Of a DNA stretch of 8,226 nt, positions 1 through 5,971 are shown in pieces. Source of the DNA: Chloroflexota bacterium (GTDB lineage: Bacteria > Chloroflexota > Dehalococcoidia > SM23-28-2 > RBG-16-64-32); contig JADFNQ010000052.1 of NCBI GenBank assembly GCA_022563285.1, positions 1 through 8,226 of the forward strand. Reading direction: 5' to 3'. Positions within the stretch are counted from its first letter, which is position 1. Each line of letters begins with the position of its first letter. The notes beneath the pieces were generated by a model. It was given only the letters and a program-made list of their open reading frames with translations, made no database searches and had not been told where the DNA came from. Made by a program: the position numbers and the translations under genes.

Positions 1-613
1 GGTTCTCCGACTTCAGCAGGGGGCTGACCATCTCGTCCAGGTGGCCCTCGCCGATGCCAATCGTCTTGAGGGTGCGGGAGGCGATGATGTCGCCGCCGGC
101 CATGCGGGCCAGGCGGGGGGTCACCTCCACCTCCCACATCCGCTCCAGCTCGGCGGGCGGTCCGGGCATCGCCACGATGACGCGGCCTTCCTTCTCCACC
201 CACCAGCCGGGGGCGGTGCCGCGGGGGTTGGGGATGGCCTGGGCAGAGGGGATGAGCATCGCCTGCTTGACGTTGCGCTCCGGGAATGTGAAGCCGCGGG
301 CGGCGAAGAACTCCCGCAGCCGCTGCTCCGTCTCCTTGTCTACGTACATCTCCTCGTCCAGGGTGAGGGCGATCGCTTGACGGGTCAAGTCGTCCTCGGT
401 TGGGCCGAGGCCGCCGGTGATGAGCACGAGGTGGGAGCGCTTGTGGGCGCGGCCTATCGTCTCGGCCAGGCGCTGGAGGTTATCGCCCACCTTGGAGATG
501 AAGTACAGGTCGATGCCCAAAGGAGGGAGCCGGACGGCGAGGTACTGGGAGTTGGTGTCCAGTATCTCCCCCAGCAGGATCTCCGTGCCCACGGATATGA
601 TCTCCGCGTTCAT
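1..613 (-). CDS. cinA: CinA family protein, N-terminal part (gene runs off the left edge)
   Basis: This is the first 204 codons of a CinA-family protein, reading leftwards from an ATG at 613 and open to the window edge. The start MNAEIISVGTEILLGEILDT is typical of the family. The MoCF-biosynthesis-like (molybdopterin-binding) domain shows GGLGPTEDDLT at residues 67-77 and a MPGPP motif near residue 149. Full-length CinA proteins are about 400-420 aa and usually carry a C-terminal nicotinamide-nucleotide amidase domain, which would lie outside the window. In characterised bacteria CinA proteins act in NMN deamidation/NAD salvage and ADP-ribose pyrophosphate hydrolysis; the name comes from competence-inducible operons. 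Whether the amidase domain is present cannot be seen here. The start is fixed because the upstream in-phase ATGs run into a stop at once. No Shine-Dalgarno sequence precedes it (see the possible leaderless promoter). The gene lies downstream of comB on the same strand. Confidence 0.93.
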   Translation of the reverse strand, partial: MNAEIISVGTEILLGEILDTNSQYLAVRLPPLGIDLYFISKVGDNLQRLAETIGRAHKRSHLVLITGGLGPTEDDLTRQAIALTLDEEMYVDKETEQRLREFFAARGFTFPERNVKQAMLIPSAQAIPNPRGTAPGWWVEKEGRVIVAMPGPPAELERMWEVEVTPRLARMAGGDIIASRTLKTIGIGEGHLDEMVSPLLKSEN

Positions 614-649
614 GGCATGAGCATAGGGGCGGGAACAGAACCCGGTCAA
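614..649 (-). promoter_or_regulatory. Possible promoter giving a leaderless cinA transcript
   Basis: On the minus strand, TTGACC (649-644) and TATGCT (625-620) are separated by 18 nt. The -10-like box ends only 6 nt before the cinA ATG (613-611), so transcription would begin at or next to the start codon. No purine-rich ribosome-binding site is visible before that ATG, which fits a leaderless mRNA. The -10 matches the consensus at 4 of 6 positions, so this is only a candidate; readthrough from comB is the alternative. Confidence 0.35.
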
Positions 650-703
650 GGAAGCCGCTGGCGCGGAAGAGATATAGCCCCGCGCACTGAACTGCCCTGC
701 TTC

Positions 704-1441
704 TCAGAGGGGGCGCAGTGTCAGAAGCCCGCTCTCGTCCCGGCTGAGGCGTGGAACGACGGACGACTTGTCCAGGCGGGCGCAGTACTCCACGTCCGCC
801 GCCAGTCCGGCCTGGATCAGCTCTGCGCCGTGGTGGGAGGAGGCCAGGGCCGCCGGGAGATCATCGCGGCTGGCCAGGAAGGCGTCGCGGGCGAAGCGGG
901 CGGCGTCGGTCGGCTGGAGAGAGACGTCCAGTCGCAGAGCGGCCTCGACGATCGCTCCCGCGCCGAGGGCGTCCTCCAGGGCGATGGCACGGCCTCCCGG
1001 GGCGGCGGCGCATACCACGGTCGCGTCGCGGTTGTGCTCCCGCGCCAGGGCCAGCATCGCCGCCGCCACCGCCTCGCGGTTGAGAAGCGCTCCTACCAGC
1101 ACCGCGGGCGCCCGCTTCAGATCGTTGAGGATTCGCGTGCCGTTGGAGGTGGCAAGGATGGCGGCTCGCCCTCTGGGGTCCAGGGCGGCGAACTCCGCGG
1201 GAGAATTCCCGTAGTCGAAGCCGGGCGGCGGCAGGCCGTCCACCTCGCCACAGAGGAGGTGGTCGGGCAGGCGCTCGCGCAGGCCGCGCGCCTCCTCCAC
1301 GCTGGCCGCGGGGATGACGGTGGGGACGCCGTGCCCCAGCAGAGTCACGATGGTGGAGGACGCGCGGAGGATGTCTACGACGGCGAACACGGAGTCCGCA
1401 TCCCGTATCAGGCCGGGCAGGAGGGCGACGTCAATGCGCAT
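704..1441 (-). CDS. comB: 2-phosphosulfolactate phosphatase family protein (ComB-like)
   Basis: The 245-aa protein is the usual length for the ComB family, Mg-dependent phosphatases that remove phosphate from 2-phosphosulfolactate. Recognisable blocks are VVDILRASST (21-30), the GEVDGLPPPGFDYGNSPAEF stretch (65-84), ATSNGTRIL (97-105), the AAAPGGRAIALEDALGAG stretch (145-162) and a C-terminal EYCARLDKSSVVP (218-230). The reading frame stays open far upstream, antisense to pyrF, so the start needs a reason. The ATG at 1441 begins the conserved MRIDV sequence and has AAGGA at 1452-1448, 6 nt before it, so it is chosen. The gene is divergent from pyrF, and cinA follows 90 nt downstream. In methanogens the enzyme makes coenzyme M, and in some bacteria sulfolactate. 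No other gene of either pathway is in view, so the substrate here is uncertain; the family assignment is firm. Confidence 0.9.
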   Translation of the reverse strand: MRIDVALLPGLIRDADSVFAVVDILRASSTIVTLLGHGVPTVIPAASVEEARGLRERLPDHLLCGEVDGLPPPGFDYGNSPAEFAALDPRGRAAILATSNGTRILNDLKRAPAVLVGALLNREAVAAAMLALAREHNRDATVVCAAAPGGRAIALEDALGAGAIVEAALRLDVSLQPTDAARFARDAFLASRDDLPAALASSHHGAELIQAGLAADVEYCARLDKSSVVPRLSRDESGLLTLRPL

Positions 1442-1450
1442 GGATTTTCC

Positions 1451-1477
1451 TTGACCGAGGACTCTGACGCCTATAAT
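1451..1477 (+). promoter_or_regulatory. pyrF promoter (TTGACC / TATAAT)
   Basis: TTGACC (1451-1456) and a perfect TATAAT (1472-1477) are separated by 15 nt, shorter than the ideal 17. Transcription would begin near 1484, downstream of the ATG at 1478, so that ATG cannot start PyrF from this promoter. It is the only AT-rich island between the divergent comB and pyrF genes. Confidence 0.6.
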
Positions 1478-1478
1478 A
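1473..1478 (-). promoter_or_regulatory. Possible -10 box for comB
   Basis: On the minus strand TATTAT (1478-1473) matches the -10 consensus at 5 of 6 positions and would give a leader of about 25 nt containing the comB Shine-Dalgarno sequence. No recognisable -35 box lies at the right distance. The box overlaps the pyrF -10 on the opposite strand, so the two promoters would compete for the same AT-rich patch. Confidence 0.35.
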
Positions 1479-1487
1479 TGCCCAGGC

Positions 1488-1496
1488 AAAGGAGGT
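1488..1496 (+). promoter_or_regulatory. pyrF ribosome-binding site deciding the GTG start
   Basis: AAAGGAGGT is a full anti-16S match lying 14 nt before the GTG at 1511. The spacing is rather long, but the only other upstream start, ATG 1478, lies before this site and before the predicted transcript start. Confidence 0.65.
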
Positions 1497-1510
1497 GGGC
1501 TACTACGGGT

Positions 1511-2323
1511 GTGACCTTCTGGGAGAAGCTCGCCGAGGCGAGCCGGCGCAACCAGAGCCTCCTTTGCGTCGGCCTTGATCCTGACCCCGCTCGGCTCGGA
1601 GGCATGCCCGTCGCCGTCTTCGTTCAGGCAGTCGTCGAAGCCACACAGGATCTGGTCTGCGCCTACAAGCCGAACCTGGCTTTCTTCGAGGCGCTGGGTA
1701 CGGGGGGGATGCAGACGCTGTTGGAGGCGCTGCGAGGCGTGCCCGCCCGTATCCCTGTCATCGCCGACGCTAAACGGGGCGATATCGCCTCCAGCAGCCG
1801 CTTCTACGCCCAGGCTCTGTTCGAGGCCTACGACTTTGACGCGGCCACTGTGAACCCCTACCTGGGGCACGACTCCGTGGAGCCGTTCCTGGAGTACGGA
1901 GACCGCGGCGTATTCCTGTTGTGCCGTACCTCCAACCCCGGAGCGGACGACGTCCAGGGCCTCCGTCTCAAGGACGGCCGGACCCTGTTCGAGGCGGTGG
2001 CGGAGCTGGCTAATCGCTGGAACACGCGGGGGAACGTGGGGCTGGTTGTGGGCGCCACCTGGCCGGAGGATCTGGTGCGGATTCGGGCCCTCTGTCCGGA
2101 GCTGCCGTTTCTGCTCCCGGGCGCCGGCGCTCAGGGGGCTGACCTGGGCCAGGCGCTGCGGGCCGGCCTGGACGCCCAGGGAGGCGGCGTTATCGTCAGC
2201 GCCTCCCGCCAGGTCCTGTACGCGTCTTCGGGGGACGATTTCGCCGATGCCGCCAGGAGGGCTGCGCTGGGCCTGCGGGACGAGATCAACCGAGAGCGGG
2301 ACGCCCTGCTGGCCAGACGTTAA
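1511..2323 (+). CDS. pyrF: Orotidine-5'-phosphate decarboxylase, type 2
   Basis: The gene encodes 270 aa from GTG 1511, the usual length for the type-2 (subfamily 2) OMP decarboxylases. It converts OMP to UMP, the last step of de novo pyrimidine synthesis, in the cytoplasm. Visible landmarks are GLDPDP (21-26), AYKPNLAFFE (51-60), the active-site motif DAKRGDI (86-92) with catalytic Lys88 between two aspartates, TVNPYLGHDS (113-122), VGATWPEDL (180-188) and SASRQVLYAS (230-239), whose Arg233 is expected to bind phosphate. The frame is open far upstream through the antisense of comB and cinA, but no homology is evident there. The promoter and Shine-Dalgarno sequence place the start at GTG 1511. 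It heads a tight cluster with the DUF951 and MFS genes. Confidence 0.95.
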   Translation: MTFWEKLAEASRRNQSLLCVGLDPDPARLGGMPVAVFVQAVVEATQDLVCAYKPNLAFFEALGTGGMQTLLEALRGVPARIPVIADAKRGDIASSSRFYAQALFEAYDFDAATVNPYLGHDSVEPFLEYGDRGVFLLCRTSNPGADDVQGLRLKDGRTLFEAVAELANRWNTRGNVGLVVGATWPEDLVRIRALCPELPFLLPGAGAQGADLGQALRAGLDAQGGGVIVSASRQVLYASSGDDFADAARRAALGLRDEINRERDALLARR

Positions 2324-2325
2324 CC

Positions 2326-2541
2326 ATGGTAATGGAGGTGCGTCTAGGCGACGTCGTGCGCCTGCGCAAGGTGCACCCCTGCGGCGGCTATGACTGGGAG
2401 GTAGTGCGGCTGGGCGCGGACATCGGCGTGCGCTGCCGCACCTGCGGCCGGCGCGTGCTCTTGGAGCGACGGGTGTTCGAGAAGCGGGTGCGCGAGTTCC
2501 TCGTTCGGGGCGAGCAGGCCGAATCCGAGAGCCAGACCTGA
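2326..2541 (+). CDS. DUF951 family small zinc-ribbon-like protein
   Basis: This 71-aa protein matches the DUF951 pattern: an N-terminal LGDVVRLRKVHPCGG block (residues 7-21), then WEVVRLGADIGVRCRTCGRRVLLER (24-48) and a basic F-E-K-R tail. His17, Cys19, Cys37 and Cys40 (CxxC) could bind a metal ion. DUF951 proteins are short and occur in Firmicutes and Chloroflexota; no reaction is established, and nucleic-acid binding is only a guess from the basic, zinc-ribbon-like make-up. The start is 2 nt after the pyrF stop. ATG 2332, two codons later, is an equally possible start, since neither has a strong Shine-Dalgarno sequence. Close packing suggests translation coupled to pyrF. The last ten residues are polar and probably disordered. 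Confidence 0.88.
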   Translation: MVMEVRLGDVVRLRKVHPCGGYDWEVVRLGADIGVRCRTCGRRVLLERRVFEKRVREFLVRGEQAESESQT

Positions 2542-2542
2542 A

Positions 2543-3916
2543 ATGTCGCACGATCCCCCGCATATCGATGAGATAGCAGACTCCCGCCCCCTCCTCCGGC
2601 AGCCCCGCTTCGCCACCCTCTGGCTTACACAGGGGATGGCCCAGACGGCCCAGAACGCCATCCTGTTCACGCTCCTGATCCTGGTGCTGGGCCTCACTGG
2701 TTCCAGCGCCGCCAGCAGCGTGCTGGTAGGGGCCTTCATCGTGCCCTCGATCTTTCTGGGCGTCTTCGTCGGGGTGCTGCTGGACCGCTGGCGCAAGGGG
2801 ACGGTCCTTGTCGTCGCCAACCTCGTTCGGGCGGGCGGATGTGTTCTCTACCTGTTCTTTGACGACAACGTGCTGGCGATCTACGCCATTAGCCTGGTGT
2901 TCAGTTCCAGCGGTCTCTTCTTCAACCCAGCGGTGGTATCGCTCATACCGTCGCTAGTCCCTCGAGACAAGCTTGTAAACGCCAACAGCCTGTACAACTT
3001 CACCTTTACCGGGTCCCAGTTGGCGGGGCTGGTGTTCCTCGCCCCCTTGATCTTGAAGCTGGGCAATGCGCAGGCGATGTTCGTGACGGCAGGCGGGCTG
3101 TTCACCATCGCCGCTGGGCTCGCCGTGTATCTGGATACGCTGCGGACCAGACAGGAGAGCGCACCGCCGCGAGCGGCCGAGTTCGGCAGCATACTGGAGG
3201 AGTTTCGCAAGGGATGGCAAGCGCTCACCTCTGATCGCGCATCCGCCCTGGCCATGGCCCAACTGACCGTGGGCAGCACGATGGTGTTGCTGTTCGCCAT
3301 ACTGATCCCCCGCTATATGGATGAGGTTCTGAACATCTCTCCGGACAACGCGGCGTTCGTGTTCGCGCCCACGGGGGTGGGGGCGCTGGTGGGGCTACGC
3401 TTCATCCCCTGGTTCAGCCGCTGGGGGAAGAACCGGGTGGTTGTCATCGGTGTAGTGGGGGTTGCCGTGTCGCTGGCGCTGATGGCGACTGTGCGCGGTC
3501 TGGCGGAGATCATGGAGACGACGCCCGGCCCTCTGAACCCCGGCCGCTTCCTGGGCCTGTCGCTGTTGCAGTCGCTGACGATGCTGTTCGCCGCCCCCAT
3601 GGGCTTCGCCTACGCGCTGGTGAGCACCCCGGCCCAGACCGTCCTCCACGAACGGGCGCCGCCGGAGATGAGGGGGCGTATCTTTGGCACTCAGGTCGTA
3701 TCGGCTAACTTCATCTCGCTGCTGCCGCTGTTGCTGGTAGGCGCTATCATTGACTTGACCAGCGTTACGGCGGTCATGCTGGGGATAGCGGGCTTCATGC
3801 TGCTGTTCGCCTATGTGAGCGCCCGCGTTGGCGGCATGAATAACGGGGACGAGACGCCACCGCAGGCCCCGGAAGGCGTATCACGCTCGGTTGACACCCC
3901 TACCAGGCTAGGCTAG
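2543..3916 (+). CDS. MFS transporter, MFS_3/EntS-like efflux type
   Basis: This 457-aa integral membrane protein has about 12 hydrophobic segments in two halves. A cytoplasmic N-tail of about 22 residues precedes PRFATLWLTQ at the first membrane helix. Residues 77-86 (GVLLDRWRKG) are the major-facilitator motif A between helices 2 and 3. A polar central linker covers about 200-235, and residues 365-385 (QTVLHERAPPEMRGRIFGTQV) match the block common in MFS_3 / transmembrane-secretion-effector proteins, related to EntS and macrolide exporters. It probably exports a small hydrophobic compound or siderophore using the proton gradient; the substrate cannot be read from sequence. The ATG overlaps nothing but lies 1 nt after the DUF951 stop, so it is likely co-transcribed with pyrF. 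The last 25 residues are polar and overlap the promoter of the next gene. Confidence 0.88.
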   Translation: MSHDPPHIDEIADSRPLLRQPRFATLWLTQGMAQTAQNAILFTLLILVLGLTGSSAASSVLVGAFIVPSIFLGVFVGVLLDRWRKGTVLVVANLVRAGGCVLYLFFDDNVLAIYAISLVFSSSGLFFNPAVVSLIPSLVPRDKLVNANSLYNFTFTGSQLAGLVFLAPLILKLGNAQAMFVTAGGLFTIAAGLAVYLDTLRTRQESAPPRAAEFGSILEEFRKGWQALTSDRASALAMAQLTVGSTMVLLFAILIPRYMDEVLNISPDNAAFVFAPTGVGALVGLRFIPWFSRWGKNRVVVIGVVGVAVSLALMATVRGLAEIMETTPGPLNPGRFLGLSLLQSLTMLFAAPMGFAYALVSTPAQTVLHERAPPEMRGRIFGTQVVSANFISLLPLLLVGAIIDLTSVTAVMLGIAGFMLLFAYVSARVGGMNNGDETPPQAPEGVSRSVDTPTRLG

Positions 3917-3919
3917 AAT
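3891..3919 (+). promoter_or_regulatory. Strong sigma-70-type promoter for the bifunctional-nuclease gene
   Basis: TTGACA (3891-3896), a 17-nt spacer and TAGAAT (3914-3919) form a near-consensus housekeeping promoter. Its -35 box is coding sequence of the MFS gene and its -10 includes the MFS stop codon TAG. Transcription would start near 3926, leaving a 25-nt leader with AGGAGGT (3938-3944). Confidence 0.75.
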
Positions 3920-3950
3920 TTGCCATGCAACGTACCCAGGAGGTGGGAGT

Positions 3951-4490
3951 GTGGTCGAGCTCACAATAGAGAGCATCCGCGTAAGCCTAATGAACTATCA
4001 GCGGGTGGTCATTCTCAAGGAGAAGGAGACCGATCGCTACCTACCGATCTGGATTGGGCCGGCTGAGGCGGACGCCATAGCCGTCCGGCTGCAGGAGGTG
4101 GCGGTGGCCCGGCCCCTGACCCATGACCTGCTGCGGACGATCATCGACAGCCTTGGCGCGACTGTGAGCCACATCCTGGTGAGCGACCTGGAAAACGACA
4201 CGTTCTTTGCCCGCATCGCCCTACAGGTCGATGGCAAGAGCCTGGAGATAGACTCCCGTCCCAGCGACGCGATAGCACTTGCCGTGCGTGCTCAGGTACC
4301 CATCTACGTGGAGGAGTCCGTATTGGAGAAAGCCGGCGTCCGTCTGGACCAGGAGGGTCAGCCCCTGGACAAGGGCGAGGGGCCGGAGATCGAGCCGACC
4401 AGCGAGGCGAAGGCGGATGAGCTGGAGAAGCTATCGCCGTTCCGGGACGTGATCGAGGGGCTGGACCTGGAGGACTTCGAGAAGAAATAG
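3951..4490 (+). CDS. Bifunctional nuclease (BFN/DUF151) family protein
   Basis: This 179-aa cytoplasmic protein carries the DUF151/BFN domain over residues 1-135. Diagnostic blocks are LPIWIGPAEADAIA (31-44), RPLTHDLL (54-61), DTFFARIAL (83-91) and the highly conserved DSRPSDAIALAVR (101-113). Plant and archaeal family members have been reported to have RNase/DNase activity, but the role of bacterial members is unsettled. After the domain come an acidic linker (141-160) and a short FRDVIEGLDLEDF tail (164-176), a C-terminal block often seen in bacterial homologues. The GTG start is set by AGGAGGT ending 6 nt upstream. It has its own promoter upstream and a terminator just downstream, so it is probably transcribed alone. 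Confidence 0.92.
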   Translation: MVELTIESIRVSLMNYQRVVILKEKETDRYLPIWIGPAEADAIAVRLQEVAVARPLTHDLLRTIIDSLGATVSHILVSDLENDTFFARIALQVDGKSLEIDSRPSDAIALAVRAQVPIYVEESVLEKAGVRLDQEGQPLDKGEGPEIEPTSEAKADELEKLSPFRDVIEGLDLEDFEKK

Positions 4491-4492
4491 CG

Positions 4493-4546
4493 AAAGGCCC
4501 GCCGGCGGCATCGCCTCAGGCTTTACGGCCTGGGGCTTTTGTGTTA
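4493..4546 (+). terminator. Intrinsic terminator after the bifunctional-nuclease gene
   Basis: The core is an 8-bp stem CCTCAGGC (4514-4521) / GCCTGGGG (4528-4535), with one G-T wobble, a 6-nt loop and the tail CTTTTGTGTT. An outer AAAG (4493-4496) can pair with CTTT (4536-4539). It begins 3 nt after the stop codon and separates this gene from the ATP synthase operon. The T-run is short but interrupted only by G. Confidence 0.75.
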
Positions 4547-4561
4547 ATGGGAGGGTGGGTG

Positions 4562-4589
4562 TTGGATTGTAATGACCGCTTGTGATAAA
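4562..4589 (+). promoter_or_regulatory. Possible ATP synthase operon promoter with extended -10
   Basis: Between the terminator and atpZ the most promoter-like sequence is TGTGATAAA (4581-4589), an extended -10 (TGn plus GATAAA, 4 of 6 to consensus), with TTGGAT (4562-4567) 16 nt before GATAAA. The -35 is weak. Some promoter is expected here because a terminator precedes and a long operon follows. Confidence 0.45.
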
Positions 4590-4615
4590 GTTCTCAAACG
4601 GAGAGGCCTGCTGAG

Positions 4616-4861
4616 ATGGAGCGGGCTGCCATAATGACTCGCCTGCCGCCGACGGTGAGGCTTACCGGGCTCGGGTTCTACATAGCGCTATGCATCAGCG
4701 GCGGCGTGTTCGGCGGGGTGCAGCTAGACGGGTGGCTGGAAACGGGACGACTCTTCGCCATCCTGGGCCTGTTCGCGGGACTTGCTGCGGCTTTGGGAGG
4801 GGGCTACCTTCTCCTGCTGGACGTACTCAAGACAAACAAGGATAAGAAGGAAGGACAGTAG
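4616..4861 (+). CDS. atpZ: AtpZ/AtpI-family ATP synthase accessory protein
   Basis: This 81-aa protein has two membrane helices (about residues 17-35 and 46-70) joined by the short GVQLDGWLETG turn with Asp38, and a lysine-rich C-tail (72-79). That is the layout of the AtpZ/AtpI family encoded first in many bacterial atp operons. Members have been linked to c-ring assembly and to Mg/Ca transport. The sequence is divergent and short, so I place it by topology, the G-x-x-LD turn and position directly before atpB. GGAGAGG ends 9 nt before the ATG at 4616; ATG 4634 is an alternative start that would leave out six residues. Its TAG stop abuts the atpB ATG without a gap, implying coupled translation. 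Confidence 0.78.
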   Translation: MERAAIMTRLPPTVRLTGLGFYIALCISGGVFGGVQLDGWLETGRLFAILGLFAGLAAALGGGYLLLLDVLKTNKDKKEGQ

Positions 4862-5938
4862 ATGAGGCTCAGCCGGGGCCGTCTGACCGCTGTTGGCCTC
4901 GTCGTTCTCGCTCTTCTGGGCTTCGTCTTCCTCCGCGGTCCTACCCCCGCCATCAGCATCAAGGCGGAGACGATCCAATCCTTCGGCCCGGTTGATGTCA
5001 CCAATACGATGCTGACCTCGTGGATCGTGGTCATCATCATCGTAGCGATAGTCTACCTGGGGACGCGCCGCCGCGACCTGGTGCCCCGGGGCTTCCAGAA
5101 TATGTTTGAGGCTGCGCTGGAGGCGTTCTATAACCTGGTGGTGAGCGTAGCCGGCGAGAAGAGTGGGCGCCGCTTCTTCCCCGTAGTCGCGACGATCTTC
5201 TTCTTCGTGCTGGTCTCCAACTGGCTATCGCTGTTCCCGGTGTTCAACGTCATCGGCCTGGTCCGGGAGGATGACCACGGGTTCGTCATGGAGCAGACGG
5301 ACGTGGGGCCTCTTCCCCTGAGCTGGGTGGCGCTGTCCGGCCCCGGCAACCTCAGCGCCGATTCGATAGATGAGGATGACGCTGATGCTGAGGAGCAGGC
5401 GGCGGCGGCGAGGAAGGACGGGAAGATAGTGGGGGAGCTGATCCCCCTGTTCCGCGGCCCCAATACAGACCTCAACACCCCCCTGTCCCTGGCGATCGTC
5501 TCCGCCATTGCGGTGGAGTCCTGGGCGATCGCCTCGTTGGGCATCGGCTACGGGAAGAAGTTCTTCAACTTCGGGGGCATGTTCCGGGGGCTGAGGCGGC
5601 TGGACTTCGGGTTGCTTTTCAGGGGCGTCATCGACGCCTTCGTGGGGTTCCTGGAGCTGGTGTCGGAGCTGGTACGTCTGATCAGCTTCACCTTCCGTCT
5701 GTTTGGGAACATGTTCGCCGGGGAGGTGTTGATCCTGATGTTCACTTTCCTGACGCCGCTGGTGTTCACGATCGTGTTCTACGGCCTGGAGCTGTTCGTG
5801 GGTATCATCCAGGCGTTCATCTTCGCTGTGCTCACCCTGGTGTTCGGTATGATGGCAGTCGCCCACGGTGAGGCGCATGCAGCCGAGGGAGAGCATGAAG
5901 AGGGGTCTCGGGCGATGGCCCCGGAGGCCCAAAGCTAG
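4862..5938 (+). CDS. atpB: F1Fo ATP synthase subunit a
   Basis: The 358-aa membrane protein provides the proton half-channels against the c-ring. Helix 1 of the processed family fold lies near 52-66, preceded by an extra hydrophobic N-terminal segment (9-24). The core is clear: RFFPVVATIFFFVLVSNWLS (104-123), NTDLNTPLSLAIVSAI (201-216) and the signature FRLFGNMFAGEVL (278-290). Arg279 corresponds to the essential E. coli Arg210, Glu288 to Glu219, Glu310 to His245 and Gln317 to Gln252. Residues 134-191 form a polar insert rich in Asp and Glu, about 45-50 residues more than the minimal family. The C-tail (335-358) is hydrophilic with several His and Glu. AAGGA (4851-4855) lies 6 nt before the ATG, which directly follows the atpZ stop. 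Its size is larger than the common 220-290 aa. Confidence 0.95.
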   Translation: MRLSRGRLTAVGLVVLALLGFVFLRGPTPAISIKAETIQSFGPVDVTNTMLTSWIVVIIIVAIVYLGTRRRDLVPRGFQNMFEAALEAFYNLVVSVAGEKSGRRFFPVVATIFFFVLVSNWLSLFPVFNVIGLVREDDHGFVMEQTDVGPLPLSWVALSGPGNLSADSIDEDDADAEEQAAAARKDGKIVGELIPLFRGPNTDLNTPLSLAIVSAIAVESWAIASLGIGYGKKFFNFGGMFRGLRRLDFGLLFRGVIDAFVGFLELVSELVRLISFTFRLFGNMFAGEVLILMFTFLTPLVFTIVFYGLELFVGIIQAFIFAVLTLVFGMMAVAHGEAHAAEGEHEEGSRAMAPEAQS

Positions 5939-5958
5939 AGCAAAAGCGAACGAAGAGC

Positions 5959-5966
5959 AAGGAGGT
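5959..5966 (+). promoter_or_regulatory. Strong atpE ribosome-binding site fixing its start
   Basis: AAGGAGGT lies 5 nt before ATG 5972. It is the best ribosome site of the operon, fitting the high copy number of subunit c, and it shows that the N-terminal extension of AtpE is translated. Confidence 0.8.
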
Positions 5967-5971
5967 AGTAT

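Noticed and set aside
661..685. Inverted repeat GCGCGG / CCGCGC between comB and cinA as a terminator
   Set aside because: There are six pairs, a 13-nt loop and no T-run on the minus strand; not convincing as an intrinsic terminator.
41..1510. A very long plus-strand open frame that runs into pyrF
   Set aside because: It is antisense to cinA and comB, which have clear family motifs, and its Gly/Arg/His-rich translation is typical of shadow frames in GC-rich DNA. The pyrF promoter and ribosome site lie inside it at 1451-1496.
1442..2563. Upstream extension of comB antisense to pyrF
   Set aside because: The frame is open by chance; the conserved ComB start and a Shine-Dalgarno sequence are at 1441-1452, and the extension resembles nothing I know.
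5225..5932. A 235-codon minus-strand frame opposite atpB
   Set aside because: It is a His/Gln/Glu-rich shadow of the hydrophobic coding strand of a certain atpB gene.
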